Source: Dysosmobacter sp. | Lineage (GTDB): Bacteria > Bacillota > Clostridia > Oscillospirales > Oscillospiraceae | Assembly: GCA_026169195.1 (NCBI GenBank) | Contig: JAPFEH010000051.1 | Location: 1-64,000, forward strand | Direction of reading: 5' to 3' | Length of the DNA stretch: 64,000 nucleotides | Part shown: positions 1 through 8,295 of the stretch, piece by piece | Layout of the letters: each line of letters begins with the position of its first letter | Position numbering within the stretch: position 1 is the first letter of the stretch | Translations under genes and position numbers: made by a program | Notes under the pieces: generated by a model | What the model saw: the letters and a program-made list of their open reading frames with translations, nothing else | Told to the model about the DNA's origin: nothing | Database searches by the model: none

Positions 1-117
1 ACCCAAAACTTCTTCTATTTCTCGATGACTTTTCACAGCCGCTATCATCGTATTGATTACGGGGAGAAGCTATTGGATATGTGTATACCTTCTCTCGGAC
101 ATGATAATACCCCCTGA
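1..117 (+). other. possible 3' end of a gene cut by the window edge
   Basis: Reading frame 1 is open from the window edge to a TGA at 115-117 (38 residues, ending in GHDNTP). The stop lies inside the left arm of the terminator at 110-154, which supports an upstream gene being transcribed rightward into it. The other two forward frames close much earlier. I do not recognise the peptide, so its coding status is uncertain. Confidence 0.3.
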
Positions 118-154
118 TGTAGTACTCTTATTTTCCTACATCAGGGGGCTTTTT
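110..154 (+). terminator. rho-independent terminator
   Basis: A 13-bp perfect stem (CCCCCTGATGTAG, 110-122, with 136-148) with a 13-nt loop is followed by CTTTTT. The T tract makes it directional for the plus strand, so it ends whatever enters from the left edge. Confidence 0.85.
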
Positions 155-220
155 GTCTATTGTCCGTTTTTACTGGACCTGTGCACGGTTTTTGAGGGGG
201 AGTTTTGAAGATTTTGCAGG

Positions 221-814
221 TTACCAGCAAATCTTTGCCGGCGTTCCCCGATCCATCAGACCGGTCCGGCGCAGCACCGGAAGCAGGGCCGAAAACAGCA
301 GCACCAGCAGCACGGTCTGAATTGGCAGCATGATGAGATTTTTCACAGCGCTGCCGGCGGCTGTCAGATACCACGCCTTTCCGCTGAGAATCGCCATCCA
401 CAGCGCTCCCAGCACCACATTCTGCACATTGGTCAGCAGCTTTGCCAGAAAGATCCGGCGAATGGTGATCTGCGTCCGGTAAAAGAACAGCGCGTAAGTC
501 AGCACGCCCAGCATGGTGGTCAGCGTATACCCCGGAAAAAAGGGATACCCGCCGCCGCCCGTGGCAAAAAAGCTCAGAATGTCCTCCGCAAAGGCAAACA
601 GCAGCCCCAGCACGGGCCCGCACACCATCGCGCATACGGACCGCGCCAGAAACCCCCATGTGATCCGGGCGCCTCCCGGCAGCGGCATCGACTGCAGCTG
701 CCCCAGCGCCATGCACATGGCGATCATCAGCGCGGCAAACAGCAGCTTTCGCAGGTCCTTGACCTCACTGGCGGCAGTGCGCCAATAGGCAGCGGAAAAG
801 GGATGTGGATACAT
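221..814 (-). CDS. folT: folate-family ECF transporter S component
   Basis: This is a 197-residue, very hydrophobic protein of the ECF S-component type, with about six membrane segments. After a short cytoplasmic N-terminus the first helix starts near residue 24 (LLFAALMIAMCMALG), followed by the family pattern of a GP.LGLLFAFAEDIL loop and FFPGYTLTTMLGVLTY. S components bind the vitamin and associate with a shared EcfAA'T energizing module, which is not in this window. The AGGAGG ribosome-binding site sits 6 nt before the ATG. A THF-type riboswitch lies directly upstream, which independently supports folate as substrate. FolT is the likeliest member; other S components are less likely because of the riboswitch. 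Confidence 0.85.
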   Translation of the reverse strand: MYPHPFSAAYWRTAASEVKDLRKLLFAALMIAMCMALGQLQSMPLPGGARITWGFLARSVCAMVCGPVLGLLFAFAEDILSFFATGGGGYPFFPGYTLTTMLGVLTYALFFYRTQITIRRIFLAKLLTNVQNVVLGALWMAILSGKAWYLTAAGSAVKNLIMLPIQTVLLVLLFSALLPVLRRTGLMDRGTPAKICW

Positions 815-822
815 AAAAAATT

Positions 823-871
823 CCTCCTTCTGTATTCGGCAGTCCGTTTTCGGAACGCCGCACAGAGGAGG
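823..871 (-). promoter_or_regulatory. SD-sequestering hairpin (riboswitch expression platform)
   Basis: On the minus strand the pyrimidine stretch CCTCCTCTGT (862-871) can pair with ACAGAAGGAGG (823-834), which contains the folT Shine-Dalgarno sequence. An inner GCGGC/GCCG pairing extends the hairpin. This suggests control of translation initiation rather than transcription. The pairing is read directly; the regulatory role is inferred. Confidence 0.55.
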
Positions 872-895
872 GCAGCAAAACCCGCGCCTTCATGC

Positions 896-1058
896 GGCAG
901 CGGGATGCGGAAGATACACTGCAAGGCGCCTTGCCTTTTCGTCCGGAAAACAACTCCCCGTTTTTCCGGCACTTGACCGTCAGCCGCCGGTTTACCGGCT
1001 CAGACGCTGAACAATCGCCCAGCGCGACGGTCTTTCACACGTATCTTCCTACTCTGCC
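896..1058 (-). promoter_or_regulatory. THF-type riboswitch aptamer with enlarged P3 arm
   Basis: The minus strand shows the two conserved halves of the folate riboswitch: 5' GGCAG-AGTAG-GAAGATAC (starting at 1058) and 3' GTATCTTC-CGCATCC-CGCTGCC (ending at 896). P1 is GGCAG/CTGCC and P2 is GAAGATAC/GTATCTTC. P3 closes with GACCGTC/GACGGTC. Known members are about 90-100 nt; this one is 163 nt because of a long P3 and an extra region. The loop that should pair with the CATCC strand is only partly complementary here (GGGCGAT). Its position, 7-14 nt after a promoter and directly before folT, fits well. Confidence 0.7.
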
Positions 1059-1071
1059 TGAAATTGGTATT

Positions 1072-1100
1072 ATCATACTCCTTTTTTCCGCCGGATGCAA
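1072..1100 (-). promoter_or_regulatory. promoter of the riboswitch-folT transcript
   Basis: Minus-strand TTGCAT (1095-1100), 17-nt spacer, TATGAT (1072-1077). Transcription would start near 1065, just before the aptamer. Confidence 0.65.
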
Positions 1101-1103
1101 CAG

Positions 1104-1140
1104 AAAAACGCCCCGGGATCCGAAGATCCGGGGGCGTTTT
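1104..1140 (-). terminator. terminator of the rnf operon
   Basis: Inverted repeat CGCCCCCGGATC / GATCCCGGGGCG with a short TTCG-type loop lies 18 nt after the rnfB stop and is followed on the minus strand by TTTTT. Confidence 0.85.
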
Positions 1141-1157
1141 CAGAAATTCCGGAAAAA

Positions 1158-2054
1158 TTACTGGGCGGAAGAAGCAGCGGCTTCCTCAGCGGCCTTCTTG
1201 GCGGCAGCGGCCTTTTCAGCCTGTGCCTTTTTGATGGCCTTGTACTTTTCCTTCTCCTCGGCAGTCGCCACAGGAATGATCGCGTCACGGGGGCAGACCT
1301 TCGTGCAGAGCTTGCAGCCCACGCACTTGTCATAATCCACCACGGCAACGCCGTTCACCACATGGATGGCGTCCTTCTTGCACTCCCGCTCGCACAGGCC
1401 GCAGCCAATGCAGGAGCTGGAGCAAACGCTCATGGCAGCCTTGCCCTTGTCCTGATTGGCGCAGGTCACGTGGACCTTCTTGGAAGCGGGCACGGAAACG
1501 ATCAGGTGACGGGGGCAGGCCGTCATGCAGGCGCCGCAGTTGGTGCACTTCTCAGGGTCCACCACAGCGGTCCCGTTCTCGCCGATGCTCATGGCGCCGA
1601 ACTGGCAGGCAGTGACGCAGGAGCCGAAGCCCAGGCAGCCGAACTGGCACTCCAGAGGACCGGCAGCCACCTTGGTGGCGGAAACACAGTCCTTCACGCC
1701 CACGTAATCATAGCGCTTCTTGGCGTTGATGCCGCCGGTGCAGCGGACAAACGCCACCTGACGCTCGCCGGTGGGCGCCGCCATTCCCATAATCTCGGCA
1801 ATGGCAGCCGCATTTTCAGGGCCGGCAGGGGCGCAGGCCGTAACAGGGGCATCCCCCGCCAGAATGGCAGCGGCACAGCCGCCGCAGCCGGGATAGCCGC
1901 AGCCGCCGCAGTTGGCGCCTGCCAGATGGCTCAGGATCGCTTCCTCCCGGGGATCCTTTTTAACCTCAAAGATCTTGGAGGCGACGGCCAGAATCAGGCC
2001 GAACACAGCGCCCAGCACACCCAGCACGACGATCGCATACAGTACATTCATCAT
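1158..2054 (-). CDS. rnfB: Rnf complex subunit RnfB (polyferredoxin)
   Basis: RnfB is the membrane-anchored iron-sulfur subunit that takes electrons into the Rnf complex, which couples reduced ferredoxin oxidation and NAD+ reduction to export of Na+ or H+. The 298-residue protein has one N-terminal membrane helix (residues 3-25). Next comes the RnfB-specific cluster motif NCGGCGYPGC (C49, C52, C57, then C60), then several CxxCxxCxxxCP ferredoxin motifs such as CTNCGACMTACP and CVGCKLCTKVCP. The C-terminal 40 residues are an Ala/Lys-rich helical tail. It is the last gene of rnfCDGEAB, the usual clostridial order, and lies 14 nt after rnfA. Confidence 0.97.
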   Translation of the reverse strand: MMNVLYAIVVLGVLGAVFGLILAVASKIFEVKKDPREEAILSHLAGANCGGCGYPGCGGCAAAILAGDAPVTACAPAGPENAAAIAEIMGMAAPTGERQVAFVRCTGGINAKKRYDYVGVKDCVSATKVAAGPLECQFGCLGFGSCVTACQFGAMSIGENGTAVVDPEKCTNCGACMTACPRHLIVSVPASKKVHVTCANQDKGKAAMSVCSSSCIGCGLCERECKKDAIHVVNGVAVVDYDKCVGCKLCTKVCPRDAIIPVATAEEKEKYKAIKKAQAEKAAAAKKAAEEAAASSAQ

Positions 2055-2068
2055 GATCTCTTACCTCC

Positions 2069-2659
2069 TTACCAGATCTTCAGGCCGGAGAAGCCCATGA
2101 ACGCCAGCGCCATCAGACCTGCGGTCACCAGCGCAATGGGGAAGCCCTCAAATGCCTTGGGATAGTCCGCAAACACCAGACGCTCCCGGATGCTGGCAAA
2201 CAGCACGATGGCCAGCAGGAAGCCCAGACCGCCGGTGATGCCGTACACCACGGAGGAGATGAAGCTGTAATCGTTCTGCACGTTCAGCAGCACCACGCCC
2301 AGAACCGCGCAGTTGGTGGTGATCAAAGGCAGATACACACCCAGAGCGGTATACAGAGAGGGCATGGACTTCTGCAGGAACATCTCAATGAACTGCACCA
2401 GAGACGCAATGACCAGAATGAAGGCCACGGTCTGCATATAGCCCAGTCCCAGAGGAATCAGCACGAACTTGTTCACCGCAAAGCACACGGCGGAAGCCAG
2501 ACCCATAACAAAGGTCACGGCGATGCCCATGCCGACAGCGGTATCGACTTTTTTGGAAACACCCAGGAAGGGGCAGATGCCCAGGAACTGGGAGAAGATG
2601 AAGTTGTTCGCCAGAATGGCGCCCAGCGTGATCGCCAGAAGTTCAAAAATTTGATCCAT
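2069..2659 (-). CDS. rnfA: Rnf complex subunit RnfA
   Basis: This 196-residue integral membrane protein has six predicted helices and is a paralogue of RnfE. The two form the pseudo-symmetric membrane core that carries an iron-sulfur cluster between them. It shows the family start (NNFIFSQFLGICPFLGVSKK) and the conserved TTNCAVLG segment, both with a cysteine expected to ligate the inter-subunit cluster. It begins 15 nt after rnfE, with a GGAGGAGCG ribosome-binding site. Confidence 0.96.
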   Translation of the reverse strand: MDQIFELLAITLGAILANNFIFSQFLGICPFLGVSKKVDTAVGMGIAVTFVMGLASAVCFAVNKFVLIPLGLGYMQTVAFILVIASLVQFIEMFLQKSMPSLYTALGVYLPLITTNCAVLGVVLLNVQNDYSFISSVVYGITGGLGFLLAIVLFASIRERLVFADYPKAFEGFPIALVTAGLMALAFMGFSGLKIW

Positions 2660-2674
2660 TTCTTACGCTCCTCC

Positions 2675-3295
2675 TTATTTCTTGGTCTTGGACAGAGCCC
2701 ACTGCATGGCAGCGATCAGGCAGGCCAGCGTCAGGAAGCCGCCCACGGGCAGGGTCAGCATACCGGCAGGGAACTGGGAGGGCAGGATCTGGATACCCTT
2801 GCCGTCCACGCCCAACAGGCCGGCGCCGAAGGTGCCCGCGCCCAGAAACTCACGGATGATGCACATAATCAGCAGTACCACGGTATAGCCGAAGCCCTGA
2901 AACACGCCGTCGAAGAAAGAGGCGGCAACGCCGTTCTTGTAGGAGAAGGCTTCCGCACGGCCCAGAATGATGCAGTTCACCACGATCAGGGGAATGAACA
3001 CACCGAGGGACTCCGCCAGAGCCGGTACAAACGCCTGCAGGAACAGATCCACCATGGTAACGAAGCCCGCGATGACCACGATGAACATGGCGATCCGGAT
3101 CTTATCGGGGACGATCTTGCGGATCAGGGAAATGATGACGTTGGACAGGGTCAGAATCACCAGAACGGCGACGCCCATGCCAAGGCCGTTAAAGAAGGAG
3201 GTGGTAATGGCCATGGTGGAGCACATACCCAGCACCTGCACCAGAACGGGGTTCTGGGTCAGGAGGCCTTCCATAAACTGTTTTTTCAGATTCAT
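2675..3295 (-). CDS. rnfE: Rnf complex subunit RnfE
   Basis: This 206-residue membrane subunit is homologous to RnfA. The signature NPVLVQVLGMCSTMA near residues 15-29 and VNCIILGRAEAF near 109 carry the paired cysteines of the RnfA/RnfE cluster. About six membrane helices are visible. It is preceded by AAAGGAGGAGCTGACTT and lies 18 nt after rnfG in the same operon. Confidence 0.96.
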   Translation of the reverse strand: MNLKKQFMEGLLTQNPVLVQVLGMCSTMAITTSFFNGLGMGVAVLVILTLSNVIISLIRKIVPDKIRIAMFIVVIAGFVTMVDLFLQAFVPALAESLGVFIPLIVVNCIILGRAEAFSYKNGVAASFFDGVFQGFGYTVVLLIMCIIREFLGAGTFGAGLLGVDGKGIQILPSQFPAGMLTLPVGGFLTLACLIAAMQWALSKTKK

Positions 3296-3313
3296 AAGTC
3301 AGCTCCTCCTTTC

Positions 3314-3946
3314 TTAACCCATGACGCCGGCCACAGCCAGCGCCGCGTTGACGCCGGTGGTCACGCCCTTGGTAGACACGGTGGCGCCGGAGATGGCATC
3401 CACGTTGGAGCCGACCGTCAGGGTGCCGTCCGCAGCGCTCTTGCCCTCAAACTGGCTCAGAACGCCCACGCCGGCATCGGTGGGTTCATTGTTCATGACC
3501 TTGGAGCCGATGCCCGCGGTCTCAGAGTTCTTAACAACGGAAACGCCGGTGACAACGCCCTCGGCGTCCACGCCCACCATCATTTCAATGCTGCCCTGAG
3601 AACCGGAAGCCACGATCTTCAAGGCATAACCGGCAGGTGCGCCGCCGGACTGGACCTCATAGGCCTCCGTGACCTTGGCGCCGGCAGCATCTGCGGCGGC
3701 GGTCATCTCAGCGGTGATCTCCAGAGCATCGGAGAAGGTGCTGCCCTCGGGATCGGCCACCACCTGCTGCATGGCAGCTTCGGTTTTGGCCTTGTTGGCA
3801 GCGGTGATGTTGGGTTCGGTGATCTTGTTGACCAGACCCAGCAGGCCGGCCACGACCACGCAGGTCAGGAACAGGGTAACGGTCAGCTTGATGATGTACT
3901 TGGGATCCATATTGATCTTTTCTTTGGTCTTCACTTCGTTACTCAT
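3314..3946 (-). CDS. rnfG: Rnf complex subunit RnfG (covalent FMN protein)
   Basis: This 210-residue protein has one N-terminal membrane helix (about residues 18-40) and an extracytoplasmic FMN-binding domain. The SGAT motif at residues 186-189 provides Thr189, the expected phosphoester attachment site for FMN. Its ATG overlaps the rnfD stop (ATGA), implying translational coupling. An internal Met at residue 13 is a weaker alternative start. Confidence 0.95.
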   Translation of the reverse strand: MSNEVKTKEKINMDPKYIIKLTVTLFLTCVVVAGLLGLVNKITEPNITAANKAKTEAAMQQVVADPEGSTFSDALEITAEMTAAADAAGAKVTEAYEVQSGGAPAGYALKIVASGSQGSIEMMVGVDAEGVVTGVSVVKNSETAGIGSKVMNNEPTDAGVGVLSQFEGKSAADGTLTVGSNVDAISGATVSTKGVTTGVNAALAVAGVMG

Positions 3947-4962
3947 TTCGCAGCCGCCTCCTTCTTATCGGATTTCACGACACCAAAACGAGTGGGCTTG
4001 GTGTACTTGTCGATCAGGGCCACGCACAGGTTCATGACCATGATGGAATAGCAGACGCCCTCGTTATAAGAGCCAAAGTAGCGGATCAGAACCGTGAACA
4101 GGCCGCAACCGATGCCGAAGATCAGCTGGCCCTTCTTGGTGACGGGAGAGGTGGCATAGTCGGTCGCCATGAAGAAGGCGCCCAGCATCAAACCGCCGCC
4201 GAAGATGCTGTACAGCATCCAGTCCAGACCGGAGCCGGACTTGGGGAACAGGAAGCTCAGCACAGCCACGGTGGCGATGTACGCCACAGGGGTCTGCCAG
4301 TTGATGACCTTCCGCCAGATCAGGTACACACCGCCCAGCAGCAGCAGGGCAGCGGAAACCTCGCCCAAAGAGCCGCCGGTCTTTCCAAGGAACATATCCG
4401 CCACACTGTAAACGCTCTTCAGACCCTCCATATCGCCGGTCTTCATGTAAGCCAGCGGGGTAGCCGCAGTAACGATATCCGCAGCGGCGCCCATCAGGGG
4501 AGCCTTGTTGGCAGCGGCGTCGATCCAGGTGGTCATCACACCGGCATAGCTGCCCAGCAGGAACGCACGGCCTGCCAGAGCGGGGTTGACAAAGTTCTTG
4601 CCGATGCCGCCGAAGAGCTGCTTGACCACAATGATGGAGAAGAAGCCGCCGATGAGGATCATCCAGTAGGGCGTGGTCACGGGGCAGACGAACGCCAGCA
4701 GCATACCGGTGACCACAGCGGAGAGATCGCCCACGGACTGGGGCTTTTTCATCAGCTTGCGGTACAGCCACTCCCAGAAGATACAGCCGATCACGGAGAC
4801 GGCCGTCAGGGTCAGGGCCTTCATGCCGAACCAGATCACAGCCCACAGCAGAGCGGGCAGCATGGCAACGATCACGTCCAGCATGATGGAGCGGGTAGTC
4901 TCATTGCTGCGGATGTGAGGATTTGAAGTGGCAATGAGCTTCAGATTCTTGTAATCAGTCAT
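3943..4962 (-). CDS. rnfD: Rnf complex subunit RnfD
   Basis: This 339-residue polytopic membrane subunit belongs to the NqrB/RnfD family and carries covalent FMN in the membrane arm of the ion pump. The N-terminus SNPHIRSNETTRSIMLDVI and the FVNPALAGRAFLL segment are characteristic. The flavinylation region reads AATPLAYMK, retaining the threonine. Its start overlaps the rnfC stop (ATGA). Confidence 0.96.
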   Translation of the reverse strand: MTDYKNLKLIATSNPHIRSNETTRSIMLDVIVAMLPALLWAVIWFGMKALTLTAVSVIGCIFWEWLYRKLMKKPQSVGDLSAVVTGMLLAFVCPVTTPYWMILIGGFFSIIVVKQLFGGIGKNFVNPALAGRAFLLGSYAGVMTTWIDAAANKAPLMGAAADIVTAATPLAYMKTGDMEGLKSVYSVADMFLGKTGGSLGEVSAALLLLGGVYLIWRKVINWQTPVAYIATVAVLSFLFPKSGSGLDWMLYSIFGGGLMLGAFFMATDYATSPVTKKGQLIFGIGCGLFTVLIRYFGSYNEGVCYSIMVMNLCVALIDKYTKPTRFGVVKSDKKEAAAK

Positions 4963-6338
4963 TTGTTCACAGCCTCCTTCTCTTCCTTGGCTTCCTTGGC
5001 TTTCTTGGCCTCCGCGGCAGCCTTGTCAGCCGCGGCCTTGTTCTTGACCAGCTGCTTGCCGGTCTTGAACATCTGGGTCAGATGCATCCGGGCGGGGCAG
5101 ACATAGGCGCAGGCGCCGCACTCCATGCAGTCCATCACATGGGCCTCGTTCAGCTCATCCACCATGCCCTTTTCGGCATACTGATACATGAACAAGGGCT
5201 CCAGATGTACGGGGCAGGCCGCCACGCACTTGCCGCAGCGGATGCACTGGGGATGCTCCACGGTCTGCTCTTCCTTGCCGCAGAACGCCAGCATGGCGCC
5301 GGTGCCCTTGCCCACGGGAACGTCGACCGTATATTGGGCCATACCCATCATGGGGCCGCCGGCAATGATCTTGTAAGTGCCGTCCTTCAAGCCGCCGCAG
5401 GCGTCGAACAGCAGGGAAACGGGGGTGCCGATGGGGCACTCGATGTTCTTAGGCTCCATGACGCCGGAGCCGGAAACCGTGACGATCTTGCTCACCACGG
5501 GCATGCCCTTGGTGATGGCCCGGTAAATGGCGCAGGTGGTGTTGATGTTGAACACCGCGCAGCCGATGTTGCTGGGCAGACCGCCGGGAGGCACCTGCTT
5601 GCCGGTAATGGCCTGACAGAGCTGCTTCTCACCGCCCTGCGGATAGCGGCAGCGCAGGGGCTCCACCACCACGGGGGCATTGGTCTCGGCGATGACCTTG
5701 TTCATGGCGTCAATGCCGTTTTGCTTGTTGTCCTCCACGCCGATGATGACCTTGTCCACACCGAACATCTTGGCCAGATACCTGCAGCCGCCGATGATCT
5801 CCTCCGGCCGCTCCAGCATGGTGCGGTGGTCGCCGGTGATATAGGGCTCGCATTCAGCGCCGTTGATCAGAACGTGATCCACCTTGCCGATACCGCCGGA
5901 GATCTTCACGTGCGTGGGGAAGGTCGCGCCGCCCATACCGACGATGCCGGCGTTTTTGACCAGCTCCACCATCTCATCCACAGAGAGCGCGTCGGGATCC
6001 GCGGGTGCAACGACTTCCTCACTGAGCGTGTCCTGAAAATCGTTTTCGATCACCACGGACATCATGTTGCCGCCCATGGAATAGGGGCGGGGCTCCACGG
6101 CCTTGACCTTGCCGGAAACACTGGCATGGATCGGAGCGCCCAGACCACGGAACTCACCGATCTTCTGACCCACCTTGACCGGATCTCCCGCTTTGACAAG
6201 GGGAGTGCAGGGTGCGCCAAAGTGCATCGACATGGGGATGACCACCTCTGCCGGGGGTGCCAGCTGTTCGATGGCCTTTTCATTGGTCGCGGCCTTCATA
6301 TCATGGGGATGAACGCCGCCAAAGAAAGCTTGTGCCAT
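4959..6338 (-). CDS. rnfC: Rnf complex subunit RnfC (NADH-binding)
   Basis: RnfC is the peripheral subunit where NAD+ is reduced. The 459-residue protein has an N-terminal Rnf/Nqr barrel-sandwich region (HFGAPCTPLVKAGDPVKVGQ). An NADH/FMN-binding region follows (GMGGATFPTHVK, INGAECEPYITGDHR). Near the C-terminus are two 4Fe-4S motifs, CIRCGKCVAACP and CMECGACAYVCP, then an Ala/Lys-rich tail. I start it at the ATG at 6338 (MAQAFFGG) because GAGGTG lies 7 nt upstream; the frame is open 31 codons further upstream but that extension is not family-like. It is the first gene of the operon. Confidence 0.95.
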   Translation of the reverse strand: MAQAFFGGVHPHDMKAATNEKAIEQLAPPAEVVIPMSMHFGAPCTPLVKAGDPVKVGQKIGEFRGLGAPIHASVSGKVKAVEPRPYSMGGNMMSVVIENDFQDTLSEEVVAPADPDALSVDEMVELVKNAGIVGMGGATFPTHVKISGGIGKVDHVLINGAECEPYITGDHRTMLERPEEIIGGCRYLAKMFGVDKVIIGVEDNKQNGIDAMNKVIAETNAPVVVEPLRCRYPQGGEKQLCQAITGKQVPPGGLPSNIGCAVFNINTTCAIYRAITKGMPVVSKIVTVSGSGVMEPKNIECPIGTPVSLLFDACGGLKDGTYKIIAGGPMMGMAQYTVDVPVGKGTGAMLAFCGKEEQTVEHPQCIRCGKCVAACPVHLEPLFMYQYAEKGMVDELNEAHVMDCMECGACAYVCPARMHLTQMFKTGKQLVKNKAAADKAAAEAKKAKEAKEEKEAVNK

Positions 6339-6704
6339 TGTCTTCACCTCATTTTTACTGCTGATAGCGTCCGACGCATGAACCGCTCTGTCACCGGCCG
6401 AGCGGAAAAGCCGCCCCGGACACACTACCACATACTGTGCTTCATTTTACACCTAAAAACAAAAAATGTCCAGACTGTGAACACAGTTTTTTGACGAAAT
6501 ATGTTGTTTTTTTCACAAGTTTTTCCCGTTTTTTCCAGCGCATTCCAATACAGGAAGCCGGTTGCCCGCAAAGAAAGCGCTTTGCTCCCGTCCCTCGGCC
6601 CTTTCTCCCGCTTCATGGGATTGCTTCTTTTCAGAAAACATGCTACACTGTGTCACACCCCGTTCGACATTCATCGACTTGACAACTATCTGGAGGATCT
6701 TCCT
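6339..6704. other. divergent intergenic region between rnf operon and DUF975 gene
   Basis: This 366-bp stretch has no supported gene. It holds the leftward rnf promoter (6444-6472), about 100 nt of rnf leader with a GC-rich hairpin, and a rightward promoter candidate TTGCTT (6621-6626), 17-nt spacer, TACACT (6644-6649) for the DUF975 gene. Confidence 0.6.
6444..6472 (-). promoter_or_regulatory. rnf operon promoter
   Basis: Minus-strand TGGACA (6467-6472), 17-nt T-rich spacer, TAAAAT (6444-6449). It lies about 105 nt before the rnfC start. Confidence 0.6.
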
Positions 6705-7535
6705 ATGATGCCATTACTGATCGACCGCAAACAGCTCAAACGCGACATGAAGGGCCTGCTCTCCTCGGCGCAGGTATCCCCCCGTTTGATGACCGCCCTG
6801 TATCTGGGACTGCTCCTTGTCCTGAATCTGGTAAACGGCCTTTCCGGCAGTTCCGGACTGCTTTCCACGTTCCTTTCGATCCTCACCTCCCTGCTGGGCA
6901 TGGTGCTGGGGGCCGGCTTTGTCCTGTACTGCATGGCGGTCCGCCGCGGGGAGCGGGCGGAATTCCTGACCCTGTTTGACGGCTTTTCTTTTGTGGGAAA
7001 GCTCATTTCCCTGACCATCATCATGTATTTCTTTGTCGCCCTGTGGACCATGCTGTTTGTGGTTCCCGGCATCATCGCCGCCTACCGCTACCGCTTCGCT
7101 CTTTATAATCTGTATGAAAACCCCGGAATCGGCGTTTTCGACGCGCTCAACATGAGCAAACGGCAGACTTACGGCTACAAGGGCCAGCTGTTTTTGCTGG
7201 ACATGAGCTATCTGGGCTGGACCCTTCTGGCCTCCCTGCCTGCCACCATCTATAACGGCATGATCTATGAGCAGATGCTGGAAGAGACCATGGCCTCCAT
7301 GGGCGCGATTCCGGGCATGATCTCCGCCGCTTCCGGCGGCTCCGGTCTCGCCGCAATGCCCTTCTGGGCTTGGACGCTGCTGATGGGCCTGTGGCAGATC
7401 GCGGTGGCTGTCTTTTACCTGCCCACCTATCAATGCGTGGAGCTCGGCTATTTTGAAGCCGCCAAAAGCACCTCCGGCATCGGCAGCGGCGTAAGCGGTT
7501 CCCGACAGGCCCCCGATGATCTGGGCGGATTCTGA
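6705..7535 (+). CDS. DUF975 family integral membrane protein
   Basis: This 276-residue membrane protein has five or six hydrophobic segments. Family features are the N-terminal RKQLKRDMK, the VVPGIIAAYRYRFALYNLYENP block followed by ALNMSKRQTYGYKGQLF, and the terminal YLPTYQCVELGYFE. The function of the family is unknown. GGAGG at 6692-6696 fixes the ATG at 6705. It appears monocistronic and ends at the terminator at 7580-7611. Confidence 0.85.
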   Translation: MMPLLIDRKQLKRDMKGLLSSAQVSPRLMTALYLGLLLVLNLVNGLSGSSGLLSTFLSILTSLLGMVLGAGFVLYCMAVRRGERAEFLTLFDGFSFVGKLISLTIIMYFFVALWTMLFVVPGIIAAYRYRFALYNLYENPGIGVFDALNMSKRQTYGYKGQLFLLDMSYLGWTLLASLPATIYNGMIYEQMLEETMASMGAIPGMISAASGGSGLAAMPFWAWTLLMGLWQIAVAVFYLPTYQCVELGYFEAAKSTSGIGSGVSGSRQAPDDLGGF

Positions 7536-7579
7536 GTCTCCTTCCGCACTCCATACTTCGCCATATTGAAAATGTACAG

Positions 7580-7611
7580 CGCCCCCGCGGTTTTCAGAAC
7601 CGCGGGGGCGT
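7580..7611 (+). terminator. bidirectional terminator between convergent genes
   Basis: A 13-bp GC-rich stem (CGCCCCCGCGGTT with AACCGCGGGGGCG) lies between the convergent DUF975 gene and the ECF S-component gene. The T tract is short on both strands. Confidence 0.7.
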
Positions 7612-7637
7612 TTCAAACTGTCAAAAACGTGCAGCGG

Positions 7638-8183
7638 TCACAGCTGCGGGAACTGCCTGCGGACGTAGCCGCTCTTGCGGAGCGCCATCGCCAGCAGGGT
7701 GGACGCCGACAGGCCAAAGGCCGCCTGCACCAGATTGCTGGGGATGCCGGCCATTCCCGCCAGCAGGTTTCCTGCCAGAAAACCGTCAAACAGGGCATAT
7801 CCCGCGATCATGATGGTCTCCGCCGCCGCGCCGCACACCAGCAGCGCCCAGCTTTTCTTATGCAGCGCCCGATACAGCCATGCCGCCGTCAGACCCATCA
7901 GCGCCTTGATCGCCAGCGTTGCCGGCACATAGATGCCATATCCGCCCAGCAGATCCGCCAGCGCAGGGCCCACACCGCCAGCCACGGCGCCATAGACCGG
8001 CCCCAGCAGATACGCCCCCAGCAGCACCACGGTATCTCCCAGATTCATAAAACCGCCGGTGGGAGACGGGATCATCAAAACGGTGGTGGCGACATAGCCC
8101 AGCGCAATAAACAATCCGGTCACCACCAGCATTTTGACCTTGTGGGAAGCGGCCGTCCGCCCCTGCTCCATGGTATGTTCCAT
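7638..8183 (-). CDS. ECF transporter S component, probable vitamin B6 (PdxU-type)
   Basis: This 181-residue hydrophobic protein has six predicted helices. The S-component pattern is clear: ALGYVATTVL near the start, then PSPTGGFMNLGDTVVLLGAYLLGPVYGAVAGGVGPALADLLGG, and VPATLAIKALMGLTAAW. The substrate is not visible in the sequence. The divergent neighbour is a MocR/PdxR-type PLP-dependent regulator, and such pairs usually handle pyridoxine or pyridoxal, so B6 uptake is inferred. The ATG at 8183 follows GGGAGGAG at a suitable distance. It needs EcfAA'T encoded elsewhere. Confidence 0.75.
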   Translation of the reverse strand: MEHTMEQGRTAASHKVKMLVVTGLFIALGYVATTVLMIPSPTGGFMNLGDTVVLLGAYLLGPVYGAVAGGVGPALADLLGGYGIYVPATLAIKALMGLTAAWLYRALHKKSWALLVCGAAAETIMIAGYALFDGFLAGNLLAGMAGIPSNLVQAAFGLSASTLLAMALRKSGYVRRQFPQL

Positions 8184-8295
8184 AAAATGTTCTCCTCCCT
8201 GTCTCTGGTTGATATTGTCATCATAGCGGATTTGTGATATGTTTGAAATATCCAATTTCTATCTTTTTTATAAGGTCAGATGAGGGAGGGGTTCC
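8184..8295. promoter_or_regulatory. divergent control region of the ECF gene and the MocR regulator
   Basis: This AT-rich 112-bp spacer separates the divergent starts. A leftward TATGAT box (about 8221-8226) is visible, with a poor -35. The segment GATATGTTTGAAATATCC (8247-8264) is an imperfect inverted repeat and the best candidate for a regulator site. Confidence 0.4.

Noticed and set aside
896-1058. Cobalamin riboswitch or T-box
   Set aside because: The AGTAGG...GTGTGAAA part recalls B12 elements, but the B12-box is missing. The P1/P2 halves with CGCATCC match the THF type and the downstream gene is folT. No specifier-loop or T-box sequence is present.
2651-4051. Long plus-strand open frame (466 codons) opposite rnfE and rnfG
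   Set aside because: It is antisense to clearly recognised Rnf genes, rich in His/Gly from GC-biased codon mirroring, and has no protein-family features. The same applies to the long antisense frames at 5082-6494, 31318-33042, 36668-39487, 39816-42014, 53087-55234 and 55720-58041.
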